This document shows, one piece after another, positions 16,153 to 25,346 of a stretch of DNA of 64,000 nucleotides. The position numbers and the translations under genes are program-made. The stretch covers positions 53,404 to 117,403 of the forward strand of contig NZ_FMDF01000238.1 in assembly GCF_900091955.1 (NCBI RefSeq). Direction: 5' to 3'. Positions within the stretch are counted from its first letter, which is position 1, and each line of letters starts with the position of its first letter. The stretch comes from Streptomyces sp. Ncost-T10-10d (lineage in GTDB: Bacteria > Actinomycetota > Actinomycetes > Streptomycetales > Streptomycetaceae). The notes beneath the pieces are model-generated. The model did not search any database. It saw only the letters and a list, made by a program, of their open reading frames with translations, and was not told the origin of the DNA.

Positions 16153-17118
16153 ATGACCTGCGTGACCGATCTCCTGCGCGACCGCACCGAATCCCCGCCC
16201 GTCGACGCGGCGTACGCCGCGGCTGAGACCGCCGCGCGCGTCGCGGGCATCGGCATCCGTTCCCTGGACAGTGTCAGTGAGCTCGAGGCCGTTCGGCGCC
16301 TGTACGAGCAGATCTGGCGCACCGGCGAGAACAGTCCGGTGGTGACCGCCGACCTGCTGCGTGCGCTGGCGAAGGCGGGCAGTTACGTCAGCGGCGCCTT
16401 CGTGGGGGACGAACTGGTCGGCTCCTGCTTCGGGTTCTTCTCCCCGCCGGCGCGCGCGGCCCTGCACAGCCACATCGCAGGGGTGCTGCCCCACGTGCGG
16501 CGGCGCAACGTCGGATTCGCCCTGAAACTGCACCAGCGGGCCTGGACGCTGGCGCGGGGTGTGGGCGAGATCTGCTGGACGTACGACCCCTTGGTGCGCC
16601 GCAACGCGTACTTCAACATCGCCAAGCTGGCTGCCGAGCCTGCCGAGTACCTGCCGGACTTCTACGGCCCCATCGACGACGGGATCAACCGCAGCGACGA
16701 CAGCGACCGGATTCTGGTGCGGTGGCGTCTGGCGTCTCCGGAGGCCGAGTCGGTCTGCACCGGGCGGCCCAGGCCGGCCGACGCGGAAGTCGCCCTGTCG
16801 CGCGGAGCGACCGTCGCCCTCGGAGTCTCCACCACGGGCGCGCCGTCGGTGGGGCGCACCGGCGGCAACGCACGCACCGTACTGGTGGCCGTACCCGAAG
16901 ACATCGAGGCACTGCGCGAGAGCGACCCGGCGTGCGCCGTGAGCTGGCGCACGGCGGTACGGGACGTGCTGGGCGGACTGCTCGCCGACGGCGCGCGGGT
17001 GCGCGGCTTCGACCCGGCGGGCTGGTACGTCGTGGACCGCGGAAGCCCGACGCAGGTCGCCGGCGGCACGCGCCGGCACGGAACACACCACAACGAAGCG
17101 CCACAGGAGACAGCGTGA
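16153..17118 (+). CDS. COG3375-type GNAT acyltransferase, probable D-amino acid N-succinyltransferase
   Basis: A 321-residue predicted GNAT-fold protein of the COG3375 kind. The core lies in residues ~35-200: LEAVRRLYEQIWRTG, GAFVGDELVGSCFGFF, HSHIAGVLPHVRRRNVGFAL (acyl-CoA-binding region) and TYDPLVRRNAYFNIAKL. The C-terminal ~100 residues form a second, less conserved lobe. It starts 5 bases after the M20 stop and overlaps the next start as GTGA, so it is cotranslated. Proteins of this type are neighbours of NSAR-like racemases, and one has been shown to succinylate D-amino acids in the Geobacillus pathway. The acyl donor and substrate here are inferred from context only. Confidence 0.8.
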   Translation: MTCVTDLLRDRTESPPVDAAYAAAETAARVAGIGIRSLDSVSELEAVRRLYEQIWRTGENSPVVTADLLRALAKAGSYVSGAFVGDELVGSCFGFFSPPARAALHSHIAGVLPHVRRRNVGFALKLHQRAWTLARGVGEICWTYDPLVRRNAYFNIAKLAAEPAEYLPDFYGPIDDGINRSDDSDRILVRWRLASPEAESVCTGRPRPADAEVALSRGATVALGVSTTGAPSVGRTGGNARTVLVAVPEDIEALRESDPACAVSWRTAVRDVLGGLLADGARVRGFDPAGWYVVDRGSPTQVAGGTRRHGTHHNEAPQETA

Positions 17119-18221
17119 AGGTCACCGGAGTCGAACTGCGCACCATCAAGGCACCCCTCGTATCCCCGTTCCGCACCTCGTTCGGCACCGAGACCGTGCG
17201 GGAGGCCCTCCTGGTGCGCGTCGTCACCGACGAGGCCGAGGGCTGGGGCGAGTGCGGCGCGGGCACCGCTCCTCAGTACTCGTCGCAGTACACGCACGCC
17301 GCCGCGGACGTCCTCAGCCGCTTCCTGGTCCCGGCGCTCGCCGGGGTGGCCGACCTCGACGCCCACCAGGTCGCCCCGGCTCTGGCCGTGTTCAAGGGGC
17401 ACCGCATGGCCAAGGCCGCCCTGGAGACGGCGGTGCTGGACGCGGACCTCCGGGCCCGGGGGGTGCCCCTCGCACACGCCCTCGGCGCGGTCCGCGACAG
17501 AGTGCCGTGCGGGGTGTCGGTGGGGATCACGGAGTCGATCCCCGCGCTCCTCGACGCCGTCGCCGGATATCTGGACGCCGGCTATCTGCGGATCAAGCTG
17601 AAGATCGAACCAGGCTGGGACATCGAGCCGGTGCGCGCCGTCCGCGAACGGTTCGGCGACATCCTGCTGCAGGTGGACGCCAACGCCGCCTATCGCCGTG
17701 GCGACGCCCGCCATCTGGCCCGGCTCGACCCGTTCGCCCTCCTGATGCTGGAACAGCCTCTCGCGGAGGACGACCTCCTCGGCCACGCGGAACTCGCGAA
17801 GCGCATCACCACCCCGATCTGCCTCGACGAGTCGGTCGTCTCCGCCCGCGCCGCCGCCGACGCGCTCGTGCTCGGCGCCTGCCACGTGGTCAACATCAAG
17901 CCGGGCCGCGTCGGCGGCTATCTGGAGGCGCGGCGGATCCACGACGTCTGCGCGGCGCACGGCGTCCCCGTCTGGTGCGGCGGCATGCTCGAGACGGGAC
18001 TGGGCCGCGCCGCCAATGTGGCGCTTGCCGCACTGCCCGGGTTCGTGCTGCCCGGCGACACCTCGGCCTCCGACCGCTACTACCGGACCGACATCACCGC
18101 ACCGTTCCACCTCGTGGACGGACATCTCGCCGTGCCGACCGGGCCTGGCCTCGGCGTCACCCCCGTCCCGGAGCTTCTGGACGAGGTGACGGACTCGACG
18201 ACCTGGTTGCCCGTCCCCTGA
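17115..18221 (+). CDS. enolase-superfamily N-succinylamino acid racemase / o-succinylbenzoate synthase-like
   Basis: A 368-residue enzyme of the muconate-lactonising subgroup (MenC type 2/NSAR). All catalytic positions are present: the KxK pair K161 and K163 (RIKLKIEP), metal ligands D188 (VDANAAY), E213 (LEQPL) and D238 (LDESV), and the opposite-face base K262 (NIKPGRVGG). Such enzymes are promiscuous between menaquinone synthesis and racemisation of N-succinyl amino acids. No other men genes lie nearby, while a GNAT and an M20 gene do, so the racemase role is favoured. The GTG start overlaps the previous stop. A 12-base-pair hairpin follows the stop. Confidence 0.85.
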   Translation: MKVTGVELRTIKAPLVSPFRTSFGTETVREALLVRVVTDEAEGWGECGAGTAPQYSSQYTHAAADVLSRFLVPALAGVADLDAHQVAPALAVFKGHRMAKAALETAVLDADLRARGVPLAHALGAVRDRVPCGVSVGITESIPALLDAVAGYLDAGYLRIKLKIEPGWDIEPVRAVRERFGDILLQVDANAAYRRGDARHLARLDPFALLMLEQPLAEDDLLGHAELAKRITTPICLDESVVSARAAADALVLGACHVVNIKPGRVGGYLEARRIHDVCAAHGVPVWCGGMLETGLGRAANVALAALPGFVLPGDTSASDRYYRTDITAPFHLVDGHLAVPTGPGLGVTPVPELLDEVTDSTTWLPVP

Positions 18222-18237
18222 GGCCCCCACCGGGCCG

Positions 18238-18265
18238 GCCCGTTCGTCCGTCCGGACGAACGGGC
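18238..18265 (+). terminator. hairpin terminator after the racemase gene
   Basis: A perfect 12-base stem (GCCCGTTCGTCC with GGACGAACGGGC) and a 4-base loop, 16 bases after the stop codon. It separates the three-gene operon from the PucR gene. Because it is an exact palindrome ahead of a regulator gene, it could also be an operator. Confidence 0.65.
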
Positions 18266-18297
18266 TGGCATCATTACGTCATGCGCGACCAATTCCG

Positions 18298-19998
18298 ATG
18301 CAGGTGGGCCGGGCTAGTTTCGGCCCCGTGCTCATTCCCGTGACCAGCCTTCCGCGAGCGAGCCTCGCGCGTGTCCTGGAGGAACTCGGTTCCACCCTGC
18401 TCGACGTGGTCTGCGGTGACGTAGAACGCGCCGACGGCATCGGCGGCGTCGTCATCCACGACCCACTCGACGAGCCGGAACTCCCGGACAACGCACTGGT
18501 ACTGGGCGTAGCCCTGTACGACCTCTCCGACATCGCCCGAGTCGTCACCCGACTGGGGCAGCGCGGCGCCGCCGCCCTGGTGGTACGCGCGCCCCTCACC
18601 GCCGACGAGGCGCTGATCGTTGCGGCCGAGGCGTCGGGCGTGGCCGTGCTCTCCTTCGCCCGCGGCGCCTCCTGGACGCACCTGGCGGGGATGCTCCGGA
18701 CGCTGACGACCGACAGCAACCGGCAGGAAAGAGACGGTCACACGGCCGACCGGATCGAGTCCGGCGACCTCTTCGCGGTCGCCAACGCGATTGCCGCGCT
18801 GCTGGACGCGCCCGTCACCATCGAGGACCGCAACTCGCGCCTGCTGGCTTTCTCCAGCCGGCAGGAGGACATCGACCCCTCGCGGGTCCAGACGATCCTG
18901 GGCCGACAGGTCCCCGAGCACTACACGCGCATCCTTGAGGAACGCGGGGTGTTCCAGGCGATCTACCGCAGCGACCGCCCCGTCTTCGTCGCGTCTCTCC
19001 CCGAGTCGGGCGACACGACACAGCCGCCCGAACTGCCGCGCGCGGCGATCGCCGTGCGCGCCGGGGACGAGATCCTCGGCGCGATCTGGGTGGTCGTCGC
19101 CGAGCCGCTGAGCGAGGACCGCAGCGAAGCGCTCTACGAGGCGTCCAAGCTGGTCGCGATGCACATGGTGTGGCAGCGCGCGGACGCGGACATGGAAAGG
19201 CGGCAGCGCGCGGAGCTGCTGGCCACCGCACTGGAGAGCGGCCCCGGATCACCCGAGGCGATCCGCCGCCTCGGGCTGAAGGACGAGCCCGCCGTCGTTC
19301 TCGCACTCACCGTCGTCGACGCGGCGAATGAACACCGGCTGCCCGCCCGTACCGCCACCGAACGCAAACGCCTCACTGACGCGTTCGCCATGCATCTGGC
19401 CGCGCTGCACCCGCGCGCCACCGCGGCGCTGATCGGCGACATCGCGTACGGCATCCTGCCCCTTCTTCCGCAGAACCGGCACGACGCCGAGGAACGGGCG
19501 GCCCGTATCGCCACCGAGTTCCTGGCCCGCGTGGGCTCCCGGCTGCGCCCCGTGATCGGCGTAGGGCCGTACGCCGAGGACAGCGCGGCGCTGGCCCGGT
19601 CGCGTACCGGAGCCGAACGGGCGTCGCGCGTCCTGCGCTCGGGAACCACCGGGCAGCCGGTCGCCCGCCTGGACGACGTCCACGTCGAGGCACTGCTGCT
19701 GGAGCTCGCCGACCTCGTCCCGCGCGGGGACCTGCCCAGCGGCGCCGTCGCACGCGTCATCGCCTACGACGAGATCCACGAGACCAACCTGGCCGAGACG
19801 CTGCGGAGTTGGCTCGACGCCTTCGGCGATGTCGCCACGGCCGCCGCCTCGATGTTCGTGCACCCCAACACGTTCCGCTACCGGCTTCGGCGCGCGGCGG
19901 AGGTCGGCCGGGTCGACCTCGATGATCCGTCCGCACGTCTCTCGGCCATGCTGCAGTTGCACCTGATGTCGCTCAGGTCCGCCCCGGACGGCGGATGA
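18298..19998 (+). CDS. PucR-type transcriptional regulator
   Basis: A 566-residue regulator. Residues ~15-130 are the N-terminal PucR/purine-catabolism-type domain (VVCGDVERADGIGGVVIHDP). A central GAF/GGDEF-like region follows (PVTIEDRNSRLLAFSSRQED). The C-terminus is the PucR helix-turn-helix (NLAETLRSWLDAFGDVATAA, then MFVHPNTFRYRLRRAAEVGR). It is likely to control the flanking amino acid/peptide operons in response to a small molecule. The exact start is uncertain: an ATG at 18298 or a GTG at 18328, neither with a strong ribosome site. It converges on the prolyl oligopeptidase gene with overlapping terminator sequence. Confidence 0.85.
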   Translation: MQVGRASFGPVLIPVTSLPRASLARVLEELGSTLLDVVCGDVERADGIGGVVIHDPLDEPELPDNALVLGVALYDLSDIARVVTRLGQRGAAALVVRAPLTADEALIVAAEASGVAVLSFARGASWTHLAGMLRTLTTDSNRQERDGHTADRIESGDLFAVANAIAALLDAPVTIEDRNSRLLAFSSRQEDIDPSRVQTILGRQVPEHYTRILEERGVFQAIYRSDRPVFVASLPESGDTTQPPELPRAAIAVRAGDEILGAIWVVVAEPLSEDRSEALYEASKLVAMHMVWQRADADMERRQRAELLATALESGPGSPEAIRRLGLKDEPAVVLALTVVDAANEHRLPARTATERKRLTDAFAMHLAALHPRATAALIGDIAYGILPLLPQNRHDAEERAARIATEFLARVGSRLRPVIGVGPYAEDSAALARSRTGAERASRVLRSGTTGQPVARLDDVHVEALLLELADLVPRGDLPSGAVARVIAYDEIHETNLAETLRSWLDAFGDVATAAASMFVHPNTFRYRLRRAAEVGRVDLDDPSARLSAMLQLHLMSLRSAPDGG

Positions 19999-20026
19999 GC
20001 GGACAGGCCGTCCCGCCCGCTCATCC
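19993..20026. terminator. bidirectional hairpin containing both stop codons
   Basis: Arms GGATGAGCGG (19993-20002) and CCGCTCATCC (20017-20026) pair perfectly over 10 bases with a 14-base loop. The two convergent genes terminate inside this stem, their TGA codons being part of the arms. Confidence 0.65.
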
Positions 20027-22111
20027 GGAAGCTTCCTGACGGCCCAGACCGAGTGTCCTGATCAGAAAGGCCAGCCACTCGGCGTCCTGTGCGGTCGCGA
20101 CCTCGTACGACGTCGCCGCACCGTGCCCGGCGTTGTCGAAGACGTGCAGGAGGATCGGCGCGTCCCCTTCCTGTGCCGCCTGCAGGCGGGCGGCGAACTT
20201 GCGGGCATGCCAGGGAGGACACCGCGGATCGGTCGCCCCGGCCTGAAGATAGATCGCCGGGAAGACGCCGGGCCCGACCAACTGGTAGGGCGAGAGCCGC
20301 AGCAGCCGCCGTACTTCCGCAGGATCGTCCGGATCCGCCCACGCCTTGCGGATGACGAAGTCCAGATAGGGATCGCGGGTGCCCCCGATGAGGTCGAGGA
20401 GCGGCGCCATCGGCAGCACGGCACACCACAGCTCGGGGCGCGTCGTGAGGGCGATCCCGCACATGAGACCGCCGTCGGAGCCACCGGTCAGCGCGAGCCG
20501 CTCGGGTGTGGTGAGCCCTGTGGCGATGAGGTGCTCGGCGACGGTGATGAGGTCGCGGTCGCGCACGTGCTTGCGTTCCCGGTGTGCGGCCAGGTACCAG
20601 TCGCGGCCGAACTCGCCGCCCCCGCGCAGATGCGCCTGTACGAGCACGCCGCCGGCCGCGACGAAGGCGGCCATCTCGGGCTGGTACTGCGGCAGCAGAG
20701 GCACGTTCGCCGCTCCGTACGCGGAGATCAGCGTGGGCGCGGGCTGCGTCGGGTCGCTGCCCGCCGGTCGCACCACGTGGTAAGGGATCTCCACGCCGTC
20801 GAGTGCGACGGCCCGCTCGAACGTCACGTCGGCGTCGAGGGTGACCGCCGGGGCCGACAGCGTCTCGATGTCCGCCTCTCCCGGACGGTGCCGATAGACG
20901 CCCCAGGAGCTGGTCAGGGTGGAGAAGGCGAAGACGAAGTCGTCCGGGGGAGAGCCCACGGCCAGGCCGGTCAGGGCGAAGAACGGTGCGGAGAGCGCCC
21001 CCTGCCCGGGCAGGGGAACCTCCCCGGTGACGGCGCCGGAGCGGTCGAGGATCCGTACCCGGGCGCACGTCTGGTCGAACTCACTGAGGTACAGATGGTC
21101 ACCGACCGGAGACAAGGACCGCAGCACCGTCTCGCCCTCCGGTACCAACTCCGTCCACGAGGCAGGGTCGTTGGGGTCGGCGGCATCCAGCGGGAGCGCA
21201 ACCACGCGCCCGCGTGGTGCCGCTGCATCGGTCACCGCGATGTAGCGGTCGCCGACAATGTGTCCGGCGACGGTCCCGGCGCAGTCGGTGACGAAGGGAC
21301 GCCAGGGAGTGGCGGGCCGGGACAGATCGCGTACGGCGACCGGAACAGGACTGCCCACCCGGTGACTTGCGACGGCCCAGCGGCCGTCGGCCGAGAACTG
21401 CACGAGTGTGTACTCCTGGGAGCCCTCACCGACGGGGATCGGTTCCACCACGGTGCTGCCCGCGCTGTCCCGCGTGGCGAGCCGGTGACGGTACACGGCC
21501 TGCCGGAAGTCATGCGGCGAACCGGTCAGGGCGAGGAAGAAGAAGCCGCTGCTGTCGGGCAGCCACGACACGCCACCGGCCCACGCGCTGTGCAGGACCT
21601 GCCGCGGCGCGCCGTCCAGTACGCGCCCCGAGTCCACCTCGATGAGCCGGACCGTGTTGTGCTCGCTGCCGTCGGTGCAGACGCCCAGGGCCAGGACGCG
21701 ACCGTTCGGCGACGGCGCGAGCCACGACAGGAACGCGGGGTTCTGCCCGTCGCCGAACGCGGTCAGGTCGACCACGGGTCGGCCCGCGCCGAACGGCCGG
21801 TCGGCGACGACCACGCTGGGCGCCGCCGCACCGGGTGTGTTCACGGCGCGGTACCAGCGGCCCGCCGCGAACCTCGGCAGTGCCGGGCGGGACCCGGCAT
21901 CGTAGGTCTCGATCAGCTTCCGTACGGCCGCAGGGTCCTGCCCGTCGTAGGCGATCGAAGTGGCGAGTTCGGCCTGTCGGCGCTGCCACCGCTGTACCTC
22001 GTCGGTCTCCGGCTCCAGCCACCGGTACGGGTCCGGCACCCGGACGCCCGCGACGTCCTCGAAGGCGTCGACGGTCCGCGCGGGCGGATACGGCGGAGGG
22101 CTGCTGTTCAC
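20021..22111 (-). CDS. prolyl oligopeptidase family serine peptidase (S9A)
   Basis: A 696-residue cytoplasmic peptidase. The N-terminus has the family signature DVAGVRVPDPYRWLE. A seven-bladed propeller region spans ~70-410 and the C-terminal alpha/beta hydrolase domain carries the nucleophile S545 in GGSDGG, the acid in GATDPRCPPWH and the histidine in DNAGHGAATS. It cuts short peptides, usually after proline. The GTG start overlaps the stop of the erythromycin-esterase-like gene (GTGA), so it is the last gene of the minus-strand peptide operon. It would complete hydrolysis of imported oligopeptides. Confidence 0.9.
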   Translation of the reverse strand: MNSSPPPYPPARTVDAFEDVAGVRVPDPYRWLEPETDEVQRWQRRQAELATSIAYDGQDPAAVRKLIETYDAGSRPALPRFAAGRWYRAVNTPGAAAPSVVVADRPFGAGRPVVDLTAFGDGQNPAFLSWLAPSPNGRVLALGVCTDGSEHNTVRLIEVDSGRVLDGAPRQVLHSAWAGGVSWLPDSSGFFFLALTGSPHDFRQAVYRHRLATRDSAGSTVVEPIPVGEGSQEYTLVQFSADGRWAVASHRVGSPVPVAVRDLSRPATPWRPFVTDCAGTVAGHIVGDRYIAVTDAAAPRGRVVALPLDAADPNDPASWTELVPEGETVLRSLSPVGDHLYLSEFDQTCARVRILDRSGAVTGEVPLPGQGALSAPFFALTGLAVGSPPDDFVFAFSTLTSSWGVYRHRPGEADIETLSAPAVTLDADVTFERAVALDGVEIPYHVVRPAGSDPTQPAPTLISAYGAANVPLLPQYQPEMAAFVAAGGVLVQAHLRGGGEFGRDWYLAAHRERKHVRDRDLITVAEHLIATGLTTPERLALTGGSDGGLMCGIALTTRPELWCAVLPMAPLLDLIGGTRDPYLDFVIRKAWADPDDPAEVRRLLRLSPYQLVGPGVFPAIYLQAGATDPRCPPWHARKFAARLQAAQEGDAPILLHVFDNAGHGAATSYEVATAQDAEWLAFLIRTLGLGRQEASG

Positions 22112-23394
22112 TGTGACTCCGACTCCTCGGTGTCCCGGAGACCGTCAAGGTCTCGGGGACGCATGGACTGATCTGCTGGTGCATCTGCATCCGGGGCCGC
22201 CTCGAAGCCCGCTCGCGCGGCCGCGGCGAACTCGGCACGCAGCCGCTCGAACGCCCCGGGAATCCGGTTCACCTGCCTGACGTGGAGCAGTGCGTCGTAG
22301 GCAGCCGGGAAGTCGTCGACGGGGTCGAGCTCCCCACCGGCGAGCGTCCCCTCGACGCCGTCGAAGAACCCGGCGGGCGCGCGGCGCGGATCGAGGAGGG
22401 TCACCTCCGGGCCGAGACGGTCGAGCCGCGATTCGACGGACTCCGGCGTCAGGGTCCGCGCCCCGAGCGTGACGTCGCAGTCGAACGGACGCGACGACCG
22501 CTGGGTGAAGGTGACTTCGGGCCCGGAGCCGTACGTCATCCCGATGACGACGAGGTCCGCTCCCAGCTCGGAGGAGAGCAGACCGCCCAGGGTCGGCCGA
22601 CCGTGCAGCGGTGTACGGCGGACGTGTGCGTTGTGGGCGCTCACCACGATGCGCCGCTCCCGGCGCAGGATCCACTCCACGCTGCGCGCCATGAACGCCT
22701 CCCGCGGATAGGGCCCCTCCGAGGAGGTCCCGTCCTCGTCGGCCTCGGCGACGAAGGCTTGGAGCGAGGCCGCGCACCACAGGGCGATCTCGGCGTCCTC
22801 GTCGTCCGGGCCGCTGTGCCGGCTGGAGCGGAGTGCGCGCTCGTCCAGTCCGCGAAGGCCGTCGAGCAGCCGGGCACGGTCCGAGGAGGACAACGCCGCG
22901 TAACGGACCGCTGCCTGCGACCGGTCGCCCAGATCGCTCAGCCGCAGCAACTCCTCGTCGCCCGGGCGTGCGGGCAGCCGGTCGAGGCAGGCACGGACCG
23001 CCGGGCCGGGGGAGGTGGACGAGCCCGGCAGGTCCATTCCGTAGAAGGAGACCTTCGCCGACCCGCCGGAGTTGCGCCGACGCATCCAGCGCAGTTGCCT
23101 CCGCATCGGCTCGCACTCGCCGAAGCGGTAGGTGACGCCGTCCCGGGCGACGGTCTCGACCCGTCCCGGCCCGCCGTCGATCCACTCGTCGACGGCCAGC
23201 CCCTCGGCGAAACCGGACTCCAGGACCAGCCCGGTGAACCCGCACTCCCGGACCAGGAACCGGAACAGCAGGTCCCTGAGCCCGTAGAACTCTGTGATGT
23301 TGTGCGCGCCCTCGCCGAGCGCCACCACCCGTGCTCCGCCGATCAGTCGACGCAGCGCAGCCATGTCCGCAGACGTGTCGTGGAACGTATCCAT
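22108..23394 (-). CDS. erythromycin esterase family protein
   Basis: A 428-residue protein of the EreA/EreB-like family. The diagnostic early motif VVALGEGAHNITEFY (catalytic His and Glu) is at about residues 23-38, followed by LVLESGFAEGLAVDEWI and later VVSAHNAHVRR with the second conserved His. Characterised members open macrolide lactones, but most chromosomal homologues have unknown amide- or ester-cleaving roles. Its placement between the substrate-binding protein (31-base gap) and a prolyl oligopeptidase (overlap) suggests a role in processing the imported peptide-like compound, or protection from it. Macrolide resistance should not be assumed. Confidence 0.85.
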   Translation of the reverse strand: MDTFHDTSADMAALRRLIGGARVVALGEGAHNITEFYGLRDLLFRFLVRECGFTGLVLESGFAEGLAVDEWIDGGPGRVETVARDGVTYRFGECEPMRRQLRWMRRRNSGGSAKVSFYGMDLPGSSTSPGPAVRACLDRLPARPGDEELLRLSDLGDRSQAAVRYAALSSSDRARLLDGLRGLDERALRSSRHSGPDDEDAEIALWCAASLQAFVAEADEDGTSSEGPYPREAFMARSVEWILRRERRIVVSAHNAHVRRTPLHGRPTLGGLLSSELGADLVVIGMTYGSGPEVTFTQRSSRPFDCDVTLGARTLTPESVESRLDRLGPEVTLLDPRRAPAGFFDGVEGTLAGGELDPVDDFPAAYDALLHVRQVNRIPGAFERLRAEFAAAARAGFEAAPDADAPADQSMRPRDLDGLRDTEESESQ

Positions 23395-23424
23395 GACGGC
23401 TCACCACCTTCCCGCACGCGGCAT

Positions 23425-25284
23425 TCAGTTGTGGAAGTACCAGAGTTCCGGCGTATACAGGAAGCTGAGCAGCGAGCTGAACGACGACGGCGGCCCGGAG
23501 AGACTGTTCTTCCACACGACAAGGGTGTGCGGAGTCGGGAAGTAGAGCACCGGCAGGTCCTTGCCGAGATGGGTCACCTCGGCCGACAGGGCCCTGGAAT
23601 CCGCTCCGAACGTCGACGCGTCGATCAGCTTGTCCGCCTCGGCGTCGCGGTACCCGCCGAGATTGAAGCTGCCTCCCGTGTTGAACACGGTGTTGCTGCT
23701 CGGGTACCCGGCCGCCAGGTACAGCGGTCCGTAGTCCTGTGCCGCCCACTTGTTCTTGTTGGCGGGCGCGAAGGAGTTGCCGTAGTTGGTGTACAGGTAG
23801 TTGAGCGACTTGCTCACGAGCGTGACCTTGAGGCCCAGCTTCTTGGCCTCCGACGCGAAGGCGGTGTCCCGGGCGCCGACGTATGCCGGGGTGTTCGCGG
23901 AGGCGAGGGAGAAGTCGACCGTCTGCCCGCGCGGGATGCCCGCCCCGCACTCGCCGGCCCCGGTGCCCGGGCGTTGGCAGGTGGTGGCGCCGCCCGGCTC
24001 GACCTTCCAGCCGTGGTCGATGAGCAGGTTCTTGGCGGCGGCCGGGTCGTACGGGTAGGGCGCCTTGTCACCGAACGCGGGCGGGTACGGGGAGTCGTTG
24101 CCCGAGGGGGTGTAGTTGGGGGAGGCGGCACCGTTGTACACGCCCCGGCTTCCGATGTACCCCTGCTGGTCGATCAGGTGTTGCAGGGCCTGGCGGACGT
24201 ACGGCTGCGCGATCACCTTGTCGAAGTGGTGGGTGGTGTTCTCGAAGTTCAGGACCAGCGGGTCGAGCCGGGCGGGCGCCGGGGCGCCGTAGACGTGGTA
24301 GCCCTTCTTCTTCAGCGCGCCGATCTGCATGATGAAGCTGGAGTCCAGCGTTCCGACGGTCAGGTTGCCGGCCTTGAACTGGTTGAGGACCGCCGGGGCG
24401 GAGGTGAACGACTTGAAGTCGACCCGGTCGAGCCGTGAGCCGCCCGGGCCGCTGTAGGACGTGTTGGGGACCAGGGAGAACGAGCCGGTCGTGGGGTCGA
24501 AGCTCTTGAGACGGTACGGGCCGTTGACCACCTGCCAGAGCGGGTTGTCGGCGAATGTGGCCTGGGACTCCGACTGCTTGGTGAGGTAGGTGTAGATGGC
24601 CTTGGCGTTCTTCGGCTGCGTGTAGTCCAGGTGCGGCCCCGAGGTGCGGGCGATGTTCCACTCCTTGGCGGGCATCACGTACAGCAGGGTCAGCATCGAC
24701 ATCAGGTAGGACGGGTTGTACGCGGTCGTGGACCTGAGGGTGAGCTGGTCCGACGCGGTGGCCTTCGCGGTGATGCCGTCGGGAAACTGCCCCGGGGTGT
24801 AGAAGCTCCAGTTGGCCGGGCTCTCCTTGAGTGCGGCCTTCAGCAGGGCCAGGGAGAAGACGACGTCGTCGGCGGTGACCGGCCTGCCGTTGGACCACGA
24901 GTAGTGCTTCATCTTGATGCTCACGGTCTTGCGGTCGGTGCTGTAGCGGGGCGCCTCGGCCAGGCTCAGTGCGGCGTCCGCGATCTGGTTGCCCTCACCA
25001 CTGGGGCGGTAGAGGGAGCGCCACAGGAGCCCCCGGGCGATGACGGTGCCGTTGGCGGATGCCGGCGGATACGGATAGATGTAGTTGGGGCTGAGCCCTG
25101 GAGTCAGCGCGACGGTGGCCGTGCCGCCGTCCTTGGGCTTTCCGGACTCCTTCGGCAGGGTCTTGTAACCGCCCTGCAGATCCTTGGCCAGGTCGCCGCC
25201 GGTGCACGCCGTGGCCAGTACGGCGAGCACGGCGGCGAGCACCGCGAAGCGGCGTCCTCGCGCCTTGCCGGGCACATGTGTCAT
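23425..25284 (-). CDS. peptide ABC transporter substrate-binding lipoprotein (SBP_bac_5)
   Basis: A 619-residue extracytoplasmic receptor. The ATG at 25284 has AGGGAG upstream and is followed by a basic n-region, a hydrophobic core and a lipobox LATAC with the lipidated Cys at residue 27. The body is the class C oligopeptide/nickel-binding fold: KMKHYSWSNGRPVTADDVVF and YVRQALQHLIDQQGYIG are family hallmarks. It sits 62 bases downstream of the DppC-like permease. It captures peptides for the importer encoded by the three upstream genes. Sequence alone does not tell di-, oligo- or D-residue-containing peptides apart. Confidence 0.9.
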   Translation of the reverse strand: MTHVPGKARGRRFAVLAAVLAVLATACTGGDLAKDLQGGYKTLPKESGKPKDGGTATVALTPGLSPNYIYPYPPASANGTVIARGLLWRSLYRPSGEGNQIADAALSLAEAPRYSTDRKTVSIKMKHYSWSNGRPVTADDVVFSLALLKAALKESPANWSFYTPGQFPDGITAKATASDQLTLRSTTAYNPSYLMSMLTLLYVMPAKEWNIARTSGPHLDYTQPKNAKAIYTYLTKQSESQATFADNPLWQVVNGPYRLKSFDPTTGSFSLVPNTSYSGPGGSRLDRVDFKSFTSAPAVLNQFKAGNLTVGTLDSSFIMQIGALKKKGYHVYGAPAPARLDPLVLNFENTTHHFDKVIAQPYVRQALQHLIDQQGYIGSRGVYNGAASPNYTPSGNDSPYPPAFGDKAPYPYDPAAAKNLLIDHGWKVEPGGATTCQRPGTGAGECGAGIPRGQTVDFSLASANTPAYVGARDTAFASEAKKLGLKVTLVSKSLNYLYTNYGNSFAPANKNKWAAQDYGPLYLAAGYPSSNTVFNTGGSFNLGGYRDAEADKLIDASTFGADSRALSAEVTHLGKDLPVLYFPTPHTLVVWKNSLSGPPSSFSSLLSFLYTPELWYFHN

Positions 25285-25346
25285 GGATGGCTCCCTGCGA
25301 GGTGTGGTGGAAGAGGGTGAAGAGGCGACGGTTGTGGCGAGCGGCC

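Noticed and set aside
17115..18221. Menaquinone synthesis role for the enolase-superfamily gene
   Set aside because: No other men genes are adjacent, and the M20 and GNAT neighbours fit the N-succinylamino acid pathway better; not excluded biochemically.
20123..22171. Long plus-strand open frame opposite the prolyl oligopeptidase
   Set aside because: Antisense shadow caused by GC-rich codons: Arg/Gly/Pro-rich, no domain, while the minus strand carries complete S9 motifs.
22282..24438. Long plus-strand open frame opposite the erythromycin-esterase-like and lipoprotein genes
   Set aside because: It spans two clear genes on the other strand, has no ribosome site and no protein-like hydrophobic pattern.
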